DNA of 64,000 bases from assembly GCA_032433765.1 (NCBI GenBank), contig JAVIAB010000160.1, positions 30,858,121-30,922,120 of the forward strand. The letters are read 5' to 3'. The position numbers were made by a program, and so were the translations under genes. The stretch's first letter is position 1, and each line of letters opens with the position of its first letter. Positions 25,505 to 38,800 of this stretch are shown here, piece after piece. Origin of the DNA: Megaustenia siamemsis. Its lineage: Eukaryota; Mollusca; Gastropoda; Stylommatophora; Ariophantidae. Under the pieces are notes generated by a model. The model was not told where the DNA came from, searched no databases, and saw only the letters and a program-made list of their open reading frames with translations.

Positions 25505-25735
25505 TCATAGTTGACTGTAGTAGCCTCCGTCAGTCATAGTTGACTGTAGTAGCCTCCGTCAGTCATAGTTGACTGTAGTAGCCTCCGTCAGTCATAGTTG
25601 ACTGTAGTAGCCTCCGTCAGTCATAGTTGACTGTAGTAGCCTCCGTCAGTCATAGTTGACTGTAGTAGACTCCGTCAGTCATAGATGACTATAGTAGCCT
25701 CCGTCAGTCATAGATGATTATGCATTTTTCAGCGA
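25505..25735. repeat. 29-bp minisatellite at a LINE tail
   Basis: About seven to eight copies of a 29-bp unit containing CATAGTTGACTGTAGTAGCC. It abuts LINE delta, and the other delta copy (50655-50870) is preceded by a single GTCATAGTTGACTACG, so the array seems to have grown from the end of that element. Confidence 0.9.
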
Positions 25736-25749
25736 CCCCCCCCCCCCCC

Positions 25750-26075
25750 CACCCAAAATGTTATTTTTTCCTTTCTTTTCTTTCGTCGTGTATTCTCTTT
25801 CTCTATGAATCTGTCTGCTTCTTCTTTGAGGTGAACCTTTAGAGTGTGTTTCCAGAGATTTCGGTCTGCAGCTATGTCTTCCCATGCTGCAGGGTTTATG
25901 TTCAGAGTCTTCATGTCGTGTTTACACACATCTACAAATCGAAGTTTTGGGGGCCCCCTAGTTCTTTTACCATCTGCCAGTTGTCCATATAGTATATCTT
26001 TTGGTATGCGGCCATCTTTCATACGGTGCTGACGTTCCAGCAACCCAAACGTAGGTTGAGTTTCTTGGTTGTTGG
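25750..26075 (-). mobile_element. LINE delta, C-terminal coding end
   Basis: The minus-strand frame includes RQHRMKDGRIPKDILYG, KRTRGPPKLRFVDVCKHDMK and WEDIAADRNLWKHTL. This is a C-terminal signature widespread in metazoan non-LTR elements and follows the RT domain. It is 5'-truncated: the RT is missing and a minisatellite takes its place upstream. A second, shorter copy is at 50655-50870. Confidence 0.85.
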
Positions 26076-26084
26076 TTTCACTTG

Positions 26085-26205
26085 TGTGGCAGGTGTGGAT
26101 GGTGTGGCAGGTGTGGATGGTGTGGCAGGTGTGGATGGTGTGGATGGTATGGCAGGTGTGGATAGTATGGCAGGTGTGGATGGTGTGGCAAGTGTGGATG
26201 GTATC
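26085..26205. repeat. 18-bp minisatellite
   Basis: Six to seven imperfect copies of GTGTGGCAGGTGTGGATG. The period is divisible by three, so several frames stay open; none looks like a gene. Confidence 0.9.
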
Positions 26206-26261
26206 CTGTCGACACCAAAATGGCGATTCTGGAGTGTCCTCTCCAGGGCGCGAGCTTGGGC

Positions 26262-26345
26262 AGAAAAAGAAAGAGACAAGTTGTTGCCCCTGCAACATGG
26301 TTCTTCACTCCACGCAGCCGAGTGGTCCAAAGGTCTAACCGCGGT
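26262..26345 (+). mobile_element. SINE-D head, partial tRNA-like sequence
   Basis: Contains CAACATGGTTCTTC, then CACGCAGCCGAGTGGTCC. The GCCGAGTGG stretch looks like the box A region of tRNA-Leu/Ser-type sequences. The same sequence seeds the 36-bp array at 59335-59800. No box B is seen downstream here, so it is a fragment. Confidence 0.55.
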
Positions 26346-26454
26346 AACCAGATCAGTAAATACTGTTGTACCTCGACTACCAAGTTGTTATCAAAATTGT
26401 ATCACAAATTAAAATAGTTTTGTAACTAAATATGACAAACCTTTCTTTTTGCAG

Positions 26455-26827
26455 GAATCATACAACGCTTTTGTAAAGCCCTGAAGAATGTCCTTCCACG
26501 TTTTAGTTCAAATTTACGGCATTTTTAGAAGTTTCCTCTACGTCTTTTTGATCTTAAGTATTGTTTTTGCTGTCGTTGCACCTGCAAAGGTACGATATAA
26601 CGACCTGAGAAATCGAATGATTGAGAACTTTACCAAGGTCAAGTTTAATGCCATAAATCAAAGCGACATAGACACACTGAAGTCCATGATGTCAAAAACT
26701 GTGAAGACCGGAAGAGCGTTTCACTACATGTGGAAGTTACATGGGGCCTTGCAAATTGAGACAAAAAGACTGGATTTCGCAGAAGATTACTCCAGTAAAG
26801 ACTGGGTTATTACAGCTTTCAGGCCAG
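26455..26827 (+). CDS. TGF-beta ligand exon: signal peptide and start of propeptide
   Basis: A pyrimidine-rich acceptor (CTTTCTTTTTGCAG, ending 26454) precedes 33 nt of 5' UTR and the ATG at 26488. An in-frame TGA lies just upstream of the ATG, fixing the start. Coding is 340 nt and ends CCAG|GTTAGT at 26827/26828. The N-terminus has a long hydrophobic stretch (FLYVFLILSIVFAVVAPA), then a helix-rich segment with NFT and NQS sequons. The acceptor implies at least one more, non-coding, 5' exon upstream, which could not be located; the promoter is therefore unknown. Confidence 0.75.
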
Positions 26828-29800
26828 GTTAGTTCATGTGAATGATATTCTTTCCATTCTAAGTGTCATATACTTGAGGGTACAATTATTCCACGAGTTT
26901 TTTGGGTTTTTTAAAATGTTAGCTACAGATGCTTCTTCTTCTGCGATCATGGCTCATATGAAAGATACAGATTATAGTGGAGAATGTTTTCTTCTTCTGT
27001 CTGTTTTTTCACTTCACTTTCAGCTTTGAGGAGATGTAGTTTTTCTTCTTCTTCTTTCTGTTTTTTTTTAATTAAACGCCCTTTGCTGTCACTTTTCCGG
27101 TTATTATCAGATTTCTGTTTATGAACCAGGGCCGCTCTTAGACTTGGTGAGGCCCTAAACAGGCTCAGTTTAATTAAACTTTAAGGCCCACCACGGACTT
27201 TGATACCATAAACAGGCTCAGTTTAATTAAACTTTGAGACCACTTTGTTTAATAAAAAAAAAAACAGAACCAGAGGTTCTATCGTAGGTTACAACATAAA
27301 CAAATGTGATGCCCCCCTCGGATTGTGATACACTAAACAAGCTCAGTTTAATTAAACTTTGAGGCTCCTTTGTTTAATAGAAAAACATAGAACCACAAGT
27401 TTCTATCATAGGGTGCATCAGAACAAAAATGTGAGGCCCCCACGGATTATGAGGGCTAACTTATTTAACTTGGGCCTAAATCCGCACCTGTGTTTGTCCT
27501 CTTATTTATTTCTCCAAGAGCACATACCTGTCCTGGGAGCCGCGAGATAGCTCAGTGGTTAGTGAACTAGACGACAAAGGACAAGAGGTAGGGTTCGATC
27601 CCAACGGTTTCCGGGTTCACCCAGCCTTTAATGAGTACCGGATTTTTTTTTTCTGGGAAAGTAAAGCAGTGCGGGCGTAATACCGACCACATTACTCCAA
27701 AAATCATGTGCCGAAGGTCTGTAAAATTTATGGTCACTAACACCATATTCGGGAGCCGCGATAGCTCAGTGGTTAGTGAACTGTACTATTAGGACAAGAG
27801 GTAGGGTTTGATCCCAGCCGACGGCTTCCGGGTTCACCCAGCCTTTAATGGGTACATGATTTTTTTTCTGGGAAAGTAAAGCGACACGGGCGTAATACCG
27901 ACAACATTACCCCAAAAATCATGTGCCGAAGGTCTGTAAAATTTATGGTCACTAACACCATATTCCCCATACGCCACTTGGCGTGACGGGGGCACTTTAC
28001 TTTTTTTTTTTTTTGCTCTCCTGGCCGGTATTTTTGGTAGCGCTGTCAACATCAGTGTATATATGTATGTGTATTGTGTTTGGCTGTTACTGTTCTGTCA
28101 CGTTGCCATATATATGTGTGTATTGTGTTTGGCTGTTACTGTTCTGTCACGTTGCCATATATATGTGTGTATTGTGTTTGGCTGTTACTGTTCTGTCACG
28201 TTGCCATATATGTCCTTAGTCGTCTTGAAAGATGGTTGATAGCAAATAATCATGATTATTCTTTAGTTTGGTACAATATTAGTACCTTATGCTGGATGCT
28301 GTTTTATTGAACAGTTTATCTCGTGACTGAATCTGCTCACAATCTATAGACAAAATCGACCGCATTCAACAATTTTTTTTCTTAGACACTAGAATAGTGA
28401 CTTTTCCAACGGGGCCATCTAGAAAACAAATAGTTACATGGCTCGTTAGTTTGGGAAGGTACTAGCAGTGAGGAAGAGAGCGCATCTTCCTCCCTCTTCC
28501 ACTCCTCTTTTTTCTACTTGTTGTGGCCTATTAATGTGAAGTTTAACACTTCACTTCTCTACCGCATGCAGTATGACATCATTTACCGTCACCGCTTTAC
28601 AGTCAACACAAACATTAACAAAGTCAAAATTGCTTCTGTTTATGTAAACAACAAATGAAAACCATCTATACCAAATCTTTTAATTTCTTTTTCCTTGACA
28701 TATTGTGTTGTCGCTGTGATCCCTAACTCTCTCCTCTCCTCTCCTCTCCTCTCCTCTCCTCTCCTCTCCTCTCCTCTCCTCTCCTCTCCTCTCCTCTCCT
28801 CTCCTTTCCTCTCCTCTCCTCACCTCTCCTCTCCTCTCCTCTCCTCACCTCTCCTCTCCTCTCCTCTCCTCACCTCTCCTCACCTCTCCTCTCCTCTCCT
28901 CTCCTCACCTCCTCTCCTCTCCTCTCCTCTCCTCACCTCTCCTCTCCTCACCTCTCCTCACCTCTCCTCTCCTCTCCTCACCTCACCTCTCCTCTCCTCT
29001 CCTCTCCTCTCCTTAGAGCCCGTTAAGTGGGCGTGGCTGCGTTGTGTCGTTAGTTTAGGACAATGCCGCGATATCTGCGCCTTTGGGCCCGACACATCCG
29101 TCTTCAGTGTAAATCCCTGTTTTCTTAATCCTGCGAGAATGGAAGCTATTGAGCTTATTTAAACAGACACTGAAAAAGAAGTAAAGAGCTCCCGTCACGC
29201 CAAGTGGCGTATAGGGAATATCGTATTAGTGACCATAAATTTTACAGACCTTCATTTTTGGGGTAAAGTGGTCGGTATTACCCCCGTGCCGCTTTACTTT
29301 CCCAGAAAAAATCCGGTACCCATTTAAGGCTGGATGAACCCGGAAGCCTTCGGTTGGGATCGAACCCTACCTCTTGTCCTTTGTAATCCAGTTCACTAAC
29401 CACTGAGCTATCGCGGCTCAAACAGACACTGAAATTAACCATAATTTCTAAGTGATGAACAACGTAATAAAATCAGCTCTACAATTCTTGCTGTGACCTG
29501 GAAAGCCTCATGAAATGAGAGTTATTTATATTGTCTTGGGAGGGGGAACTCTCACGCCAACACCTTAACGCGAAAGACAATTGTGCAGAGACTGAATCCT
29601 TGATTTGTGCAGCCCCATAAGGAACCCACCGGCATACCCAAGATATAGGAATAAAAGCTGCAACAAGTTTTTAATTGACACATTAACGTAGTGAACTTTC
29701 AAGCTTCACATTTTAATACAAGAAATATTATGAACCACACTATTCTCGGTTAAATGGCGAATAGAAGAAAACTGGTTTCATTTGCTCCTTTAGATAAATT

Positions 29801-32800
29801 GGATGGGGAGAGGAGGGTTATCTAGGTGCTGTGAGAGAGAAAGAAAGAGAGAGAAAGAAGTATTTTGTATTTCCAATACTGATAGCCTGAAATCAACATA
29901 GAGGTATGTCTCTTCTCAGTCATGTAGGAAAGCTACACGCCAAAATCTTGGAAAAAAAAAGGCTGAGGCCAATAATAGAACTACAGTTAAGCGATTATCA
30001 AATGGGGTTCCGAAAAAACAAAGGATGTACTGGCGCACTATTCACATTAAAACAGCTTGCAGAAAGAAAAAAAACGACAGAATACAGTCAAGATTTATAC
30101 ATAGCCTTCATTGACCAGGAAAAAGCATTCGACAGAGTTAATAGAGAACAACTGTGGGAGATACTAACAACATACGGAGTAAGCCAACATCTAATCAATC
30201 TAATTAAAAGTCTCTACATCAACAGCAGCTGCTTGGTCAGCACAGACTACTTCAAAGTTAGATCAGGTGTAAGACAGGGGTGCTTACTATCCCCCCCCCC
30301 CTTACTGTTTATTACACACATGGACCATATATGCAAGCTAGCCAACCCATCAGAGACAGAGGAGATCAACGAGTTTCTATTTGCAGACGACCAGGCACTA
30401 ATACATGAAACAATAGAAGACCTACAAGAACACTTAAACAAACTCAACATCTCAGGCACAAAATATAACATGAAAATCAACATCAACAAAACAGAAGTCA
30501 TGAATGTCGCCAAAAATAAACAGAACATCAACATAACTACAGAAGGCAGGTAACTAAAACAAGTAGAGGAATTCAAATACCTAGGAAGTCTAATGACAAA
30601 CGATAATTCTCAAACAGCAGAGATAGAATCAAGATGTAACAAAGCTTGTCAAATCATTGGACAACTATCACCACTATTGTCCGACAAGGAAATAACTCTG
30701 GAGGCAAAACGAGCACTATACAATACAATCTTCATCCCAACGTTGCACTACCAATGCCAGACCTGGACCCTAGATGGAAGAACAATAAGACAAATAACCT
30801 CTACCGAGATGAAATGTGTTAGACGAATGACAGGAAACAGTCTGAGAGATAAGATCAGAAATGGAGAACTGAGAAAAAAGCTAGGAATAGCCCCCGCCAT
30901 AGAATATATAAGGAAACAACAGATGAAATGGTTTGGCTACGTGACAAGGCAGTCACCAAAACACAACACAACGAGCCTTCAACAAACGTGAGAACACCAG
31001 ACCCAAGGGCCGACCACGAAAAAGATGAATCGATGGAATATTAGAAGCACTAGGAAACATAACAGCAGCAGAGGCGAACAGAAGAGCAAAAGACCGCAAA
31101 TTATATCTCCCGTCGACGCTGAAAGGCAGATGAGGAAGGAAAGAAGAAGAAGAATACTGATAGCATCCACATTGTGGCACAGAATTTCTTTACATTACAC
31201 CCGCTGGTGTCAAAATATCTGTGATCTTTCAGTTTGCATGTCTCGTGGTCTTATGCGAGATCTGCCGATTGGTGTTTCATGAGTAAATGATATACTTAAA
31301 AAAGTTTTACCAAAAAAATTAAGTGACGGACGTCAGTTTCGTAGAATGTTAGAATATTCTCACAAGCTGCTATAAGTCCAAGTAAGAATGACGTTCTGTT
31401 ATCGACACTGACAGGTTGTTATAAATCAAAGTAAGAATGACGTTTTATTATCTACACTCTGAGTTCTTTCTGAGTCTTTCTATAGCTGTACTGTATGGAC
31501 TTCAGTATCATATTTCTTCATTAAATGCACGAATTTTTCACTTGTCCAGTTGTTATCTTCTTTGATAACTTTTCATATCACTCTAATGATTTTGCCCTAT
31601 AATTTCTTAATTGGTTTGAATTTCGTATCTCAAGAATTTCGTATTTATATTATATACCTACACAAAGAACCACGTTTCTGTCTTTCGTAAGAGCTACAGG
31701 GTTTTTGACTCGTAGGAAGCTCGGAATTACCATTTTAAACTGACATGATGTACAATCAAAGCAGCTGCTACCGGCTGGAGCAATGACATGGATAGCTACA
31801 TTATGACATCTAAATCATGTATCGTCTACGATGCACCGCATTTTGGTCACTGCGTGATGACACGGAACATATCTCTATATATATTTAAATATACTCCAAC
31901 ATTACATTCTCCCACATTATACAATTTTAAAATGTTTAAAATTTTAATGATGGGAAACAAACATAAAGGTACTAGGCTCAAGAACAAAAATACACAAGTA
32001 ATAGTCCCAACAAAGAAAAAGTCTCCTCCAAATACACAATTAAAATAAATGGGACAATATTAAATTTGGGATGACGTCATGGGACGCACCAAGATGGAAG
32101 TTCGTCCGAGTTCTAGCCGTGGTGTATGCAATGCTGATCTTGAACATCGCGCTGTCTGTTGTCACAGCGAGTTGGCGGATTGTTAGAATTGTAACCACGG
32201 GTTTGAAATAATTGTTTGTGCACATTTCGTTAACCACCGATGTAGATCAAGTCTTTATTCTGCTGGCTTTGTTTGCGACATTGGAAGCTAATGACCTAAC
32301 TGCCTAACTTGTGTAGACGGTTGGTTTGGGGCAAATTGTGCGTTGCAGTGTCACTGCTAAAATCGCTCAGTTTGTGACAGGGCTACAGGGACATGCACAA
32401 ACGGTGACAGTTGTCGGCGAGAGCGTTTCTGACCCCAGTGTCAGTACTTTGATCTAGTTTGCAAATACGCCTAGGGATCTGGACCTACAGATCCGGACAG
32501 TTTCATGGTCTAATCAACATGTTACGGATTGAAGGGGCGATAGTTGCAAATATCTGCTCCATCTACATTGGCGGGGGTCGGAATGTGGCTCTCAAACAGA
32601 ACGCAAACCAGACCGATACATTTAATGCTTGATATACAGTGGACGGGTGTGGACCAGAGGCCGCAGTTAATGGCAAAACAAAGACCAATCTTTATGACAA
32701 TGACTGCACACACACACACAATTAAGAAGTGGAACCAATTCTGTTTACTGGTATCTGAACTTTGACACGTCCCAGAAGACTCACACCATTCGAATTTATC

Positions 32801-35800
32801 ATTGAGCTAGCACTATGATTCGGGTAAAGAATGACACTCCAAAGGCTTTCTCTGACAGTGGTGGTGTAGTGTTCCAGTATAATGATATATCATACCCAAA
32901 TATTTCTGTGAACACTATTGTAGTCACCATACAAGCGACAATGGCACACAGTAAGTTTGAGTTCTCACCGACCTTTTCGCAGGACGAGAGTGCACTGACG
33001 GTGTGTGAGGTGCAAACATTTACAGACACCTATTGTCTGGACGGGCATTCTTGGTCGTTTTGTACAGTTTGTGGTGGGAGTAGCAAAGGCTGCACCGTCA
33101 TCATCGGTACGTGTCACGGCAACTGTTCACATGGGATCTATGGACACGACTGCTCCGGGTCTTGTCTTAGTGTCAGTTCTTTATGTGAGGAAAATCCGGA
33201 AAATGCCAACATTGCAAACATCCTGGCTATACCTGTGATGACACTTGTCCTGATGGTAATTTTGGGCTGCAGTGCGAACAGACGTGTTCTGATGGCTGTA
33301 ACATCATATGTGACACAGAAAGAGCAGACTGTACGCGCAAGGGAACGTTCTACGGGCCAGACTGCACTCTCAAATGTCCTGACCACTGTTTCAACGACAC
33401 CTGTGAACAGTCAACCGGGATCTGTTCATGCAAGGGAACGTTCTACGGGTCAGACTGCACTCTCAAATCTCCGTACAACTGTTTGGACGATATCTGTTAA
33501 CAGTCCACGGGGGCCGGCGTCTAGTATGTCGATGATTTCCACGTTAAGAAGAGTCTGCCGACTACAACAAACCCAAGCATATGGATACCTTAATGTGTAC
33601 TGGATATTTTCTTTCTGTGCATTTCATTTCTTGGTGTGTTTCATTGCTAGCCAAGGCTCATATCTTGGCTTGTGTGTGTGTGTGTGCTGGCCATGGCTCA
33701 TATCTTGCTGTGTGTCATGTTAGTCATATCTCATATCTTGGAGTGTCCGTGTTAATCATGTCTCATATCTTTAAGTGTGTATGTGTTTAGTCATATCTCA
33801 TATCTTAGTGTGTATCTGTGTTAGTCAAGTGTAATATCTTTGTGTGTGCATGTTTGGGCTAGTGATATCTCATATCTCTGTGTGTATGTTTATGTTAGTC
33901 ATATCTCATATCTTTGTGTGTGCATGTCTGTGTATGTCACATCTCATATCCTTGTGTTTGCATGGCTATGCTAGTCACATCTCATATCATTGTGTGAGCA
34001 TGTCTATGTTGGTCATATCTCATATCTTTGTGTGCATGTCCATGTTAGACATGTGTAATTTATTTGTGGTTGCATGTCTATGTCAGTCATATCTCATATC
34101 TTTATGTGCATGTTTATGTTAGTCATGTGTCATATATCTTGATGTATGTCAGTATTAGTCATGCCTCGTATCGCTATCTGCATGTCTGTGTTTGTCACAT
34201 CTCATATCTTTGTGTGTGCATGTCTGTGTTAGTCACCTCTAGTGACTCGGGCAGATGGTGCTCGTAAACCTGGGAGGGCCGACCATCTAAGGGCAGAATC
34301 CCCCTACAGAAAAGATCACCTGCTGCCTTACAGGAAGATTGGGGACAATCAAAGGCTAGGGAAAGCAAACCTGAATAAAATGCTGGCTGAAATCGGATGC
34401 ACTGGGCCACTGGCGCAGAACACAGTGCAACGTTTTTAACGGGTGTTCAATCAGAGTGGATCTGGCAGACTCTAATCGTGATGTTCTGTTTGTAACACAC
34501 CTAACCTGACAGATGAGTTCATGTGAGGAGCTGGAATCCTACTCTGATTGGGTCCTGATCGCAGAGAGAGAGAGAATTCAAATACATAGAAACGATGTTA
34601 TTTTTAGACGCTAGATGCACAACTAAGGTGAGGTGCAGAATAGTTCTGGCAAAGACTGAATTGCAAAGAAAGGAAAATATATTAACCAACCCATATGTTG
34701 TTAAAGGATATTTAACAACAAGGAATAGTTCTGTGTTATGTCGAGCCAGCCTTTGCAATTTTGGAGCGAATCCCAGACAATCTGACAACAGACAAAAAAA
34801 TCGTTGGAGGTCACAAAAATCTGGTTCTTGCCGTATAATCTTCTGAACGACAAAAAAATAAATAAAAAAAAACAGAAGGGGTTTGCAAAGGCCAAGGTAA
34901 AAAAGAAAGCTCATTTACAACAAAAGATGGAAAAAGTCATATTTTCTTTGCTACAACCGAGAATTTTGAGTAAGATCTCCAGCATATTTCGTCATCATCA
35001 TCGAGTGCCTTCTCCGCAACGAAGGTTGGCTACCATGGATCGCCATTCTACTCTTTCTTGCTTTGATGGTGCAGACTGCCATAGATTGACTTGTCCATCT
35101 TTTGATGTTACTCGTCCATGTTAGTCTTGGTCTGCCTCTGCCTCTTTTACCTTTTAATTTCCCTTCCAATATTACTTTTAGTAGGCTGTTGTGTCTTTTA
35201 ACATGCCCCAAAAATTTCATTTGTCTTGTCTTAATTGTATTAGTAGTTCTCTTTTTATTTTCAGTTGTTTCAAAACTTCATCGTTTGTTTTCTTTTCTTT
35301 CCATCCAATTCTACCTATTCTTCTATAAATCCACATTTCAAAGGCTTCAATTTTCTGTTCTGTTTTCTTGTCTAATGTCCATGTTTCTGCACCATACAGG
35401 AATATTGAGAAGATGTAACATTTTGCCATTCTTAGTTTCAGCCCTGCTGATATTTGTTTTGTTGTTATTTTATTTTTCATGGCATTAAAATTACTTTTTG
35501 CCATACCTATTCTTTTGTTTATTTCAATTTTACATTAGTATTTTGCATCATTGGTTATAGTATGTCCCAGGTAGTTGTAACACTGGACTGTCTCCAGATG
35601 TATTCCCTCAACTGTGATATTTAATTGTAGGTCTTGAGAATTTTCTTTGTTTATGATCATAGTTTTAGTCTTCTTGATATTCATATTTAGTCCATATTTT
35701 TGCTTGTTATGTTTATCACACTAAGCAATTGTTGTAGGTCTTTAGGATTTTCTGCTAGTAGAACAGTATCATCAGCATATCTTAGGTTGTTGATTATCTT

Positions 35801-38800
35801 TCCATTAATGTTTAGGCCTGGCATCTCTGAGATGTTTTTAAAGATTTGCTCCGTGTATAGATTGAACAAGCTTGGTGATAGGATGCATCCCTGTCTTACT
35901 CCTCTTTTTATGTCCATGGGTGTAGAGTTCTCCTTGTTAGATTTTATTATTGCTGTTTGCTCCCAGTATATAGGATAAACTCAGTATGTTTATTTCCCCG
36001 AAAAATATATGCTGCTTACTTTTGGTTTTCTCTTTCAGTCGGAACGTGTTCCGGCAAACTTTTATGAGTATAACTGGTGCCGAGATATATATTTTAAAAG
36101 TAATTAAACACTAGGGTTGATGGACTCGTATGACCCATCAACTACTGTTATTATAATTACCCCAATTTAGTATAGTGCCAAATTGCGCCAAATTTGTAAT
36201 AAGACCAGCTGCTACCTAGCCAGTGATCAACACCACGCCGACCGCAGAGACAGTGACCGCAACATTTTCACTTCCACTTGACAAAAGTTGAGCTATTTGA
36301 AGTCAAGAAATCGAGGGTCTTTTGATCTTGAAACTGTACAAGCAATTATAGCTTGTTTCATAAGTCGTGCCTAACTTTAAAAATCAATATCTTTTAAACC
36401 GCTTTTTGTAATTTTTTCAAAATTTGATGTATAGTTATAATGATTAGAACCCAACAGGGAATTAATTTCATTAAAAACAAACATTTGGTTATTATTATTG
36501 CTTATTTGATTTATATAAATTTATAACGACCCATTGATGTAGTCAAAACTTAGTGTTTACAGTACTTAAGTTAAAAATAGCGATTACAAATCCATACACG
36601 CTCAAATTTATGATTTTGCACGCTTTCCGCGTGAGTTTTCTGACACTAATAGACACTTGTAGTAAACACGAGACATTGTGTGTTCCATTTCCGTTAATTC
36701 AGCGGCGTAACGTGGAACCATAACATTTATCATGAGTCTTAAAATGAAATTCTGCAGTTTACAAAACATCGCAATAAAAATGTATGACTATTTTTGCAAA
36801 GAGGCTAAACGAGGAAGATTAGTTCATTCTTTAGAAAACCCTGAGAATAGGACAAGACACATTTTGGATTTATCTAAACGGTCATTTAATCGCTGGATTC
36901 AAGAACGTGACCGTCAATGTTCCAAATATACAAAATCACAAGGAAGAGCAAAAATGTTGGATAATTTCGACAGTGAACTTATTAGAAGTGAAATTCGCAA
37001 AATGTTGGGTATGAATGAAACTGTTACAATAAGAAAATTAAAAGTATCGCTGAAAAAGAACAACAGTATTGAAATATCAAAGTCTACATTATGGAGGAAT
37101 GTGAGAGCTGCAGGCTTTACATTCAGAAAGTATTATAGTCGACAGCATGGACTAATACAGAATGCAGAGCTCATTTTTCTTTCATAATCCATAGACAATC
37201 GGGATTATCACTCTGAGATGAATGGTCACATATTTAGACACTGGATTGAAAATTCTGTTCTCCCATCACTAGATCGACCATCTTGCCTAATAATGGACAA
37301 TGCAGCGTACCACAACATTGTTGCACTTGAAGATAAAGTCCCGACGTCATCCAGTACAAAAGATGCTATTAAGATATGGCTCACAAAGGAGCACATACAA
37401 TTTAATAACATGTACTTAAAACCTGAATTACTATCTCTAGTAAAGCAAAAACAGAGGACAAAGATTTTTCAAATAGATAAGATTATCCAAGAGCACGGTC
37501 ATATAAGTTTGAGGCTGCCACCTTACCATGCTCATTTAAATCCAATAGAACTAATCTGGGCAAAATTAAAAGGACAAGTGGCAGATGAAAATACAACATT
37601 CAAAATATGCGATGTAAAGACTCTTGCTAATCTCGCTTTATTAAATATAGACAAAGATTATTGGGCTAAATGTGAAGACCACGTCTTAAAACAGGAAGAG
37701 GAATATTGGAAAAATGATGGTTTGTGGAATGTTCAACCCCAAACAGTTATTAATCTTTTAGACTCGTCTGATTCCGAATGAAAGTATATAGCCCCCACAA
37801 TGTTGGCCCCTATATTACCTTAAATTATTTCAACAAACGGTCCTTTTCAGGACCACACAACTATGAAAATTGGACATACAGGTATACCTTGATATTATTA
37901 TCGTCCGTCCTCGAACTGAGCAGACATTAATTCTCCTGGTGTTTTGTTTTATCCAGTTATTTCCCCATTACGGCCACGCCTTTACCTAGTGAAAATTAAT
38001 CGTAGACCAGCAACTACGGTAATTTCTATTCTTTAGGGCTTCACAATTTACAATTTTGACAAACATCAAAGAAATATCGCCGCTTTAAGAAAGCTGCAGC
38101 TGCAAGATATTTGTTAACTATACATTTAAAGGGTCTTTTGCATTCTAATAACATTTGGAAAATTTCAAAAGTATTTAACAAACGGTTAGAGAGTAATAGC
38201 GTTTTGAAGTTGGGCATATGTTTTGAAACGAGCTATAGAAATGTATGGATTGTAAATGAATGATTTTGGAGAAGAGGATAGATCAATAAATGTAATTTTA
38301 TCAAATCTACAAAGTTTTTAACAGTTCAAAACAACAAAAGGAAAATTGTCTTCTGTCTAAGAGATATACATTAATGTCTGAGTGGACATTGTTACATTTG
38401 TTGAGACTAAAGTAAGATATTTTTTGTTACATTTGTTGAGACTAAAGTAAGATATTTTTTGTTACATTTGTTGAGACTAAAGTAAGAGATTTTTATAAAC
38501 TCCTGACAGTTGAAGTAGACGCCAGCTGCACCATTGCAGTCAATAAGCACAACCAGCAGCATTTCAGTTTATAATCCTAGAAGTGTTCCGACTTCTCTCA
38601 GATAAACCCAGTTCTCACACAAAGAGCTTCCTCTAAAAATGATGACCCTCAGTACATTGATTCTCATCAAGCATTTTGATTCTCGCCTTTTTGTTTTGTT
38701 TTGTTTAATCCTTAATATCTGCCAATCTCTGGTCTCTGAAGACAGGCATCTAATAACCGACCTAAAGAGTTAGAAGAAAAACCCGTGATGATGACGTAAC

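Noticed and set aside
28695..29162. 155-codon Ser/Leu/Pro frame
   Set aside because: It is the CTCCT/CACCT microsatellite plus its flank.
32815..33723. 302-codon intact gene
   Set aside because: The EGF-like reading needs several frame changes along this stretch, so the long single frame is partly chance.
33581..34267. Cys/Val/His-rich frames resembling membrane peptides
   Set aside because: They follow a ~40-bp minisatellite and shift frame with its slips.
32065..34571. Helitron carrying captured gene pieces
   Set aside because: No 5' TC and 3' CTRR ends in an A/T target, and no terminal hairpin was found; the insert lies between LINE parts but its ends are not defined.
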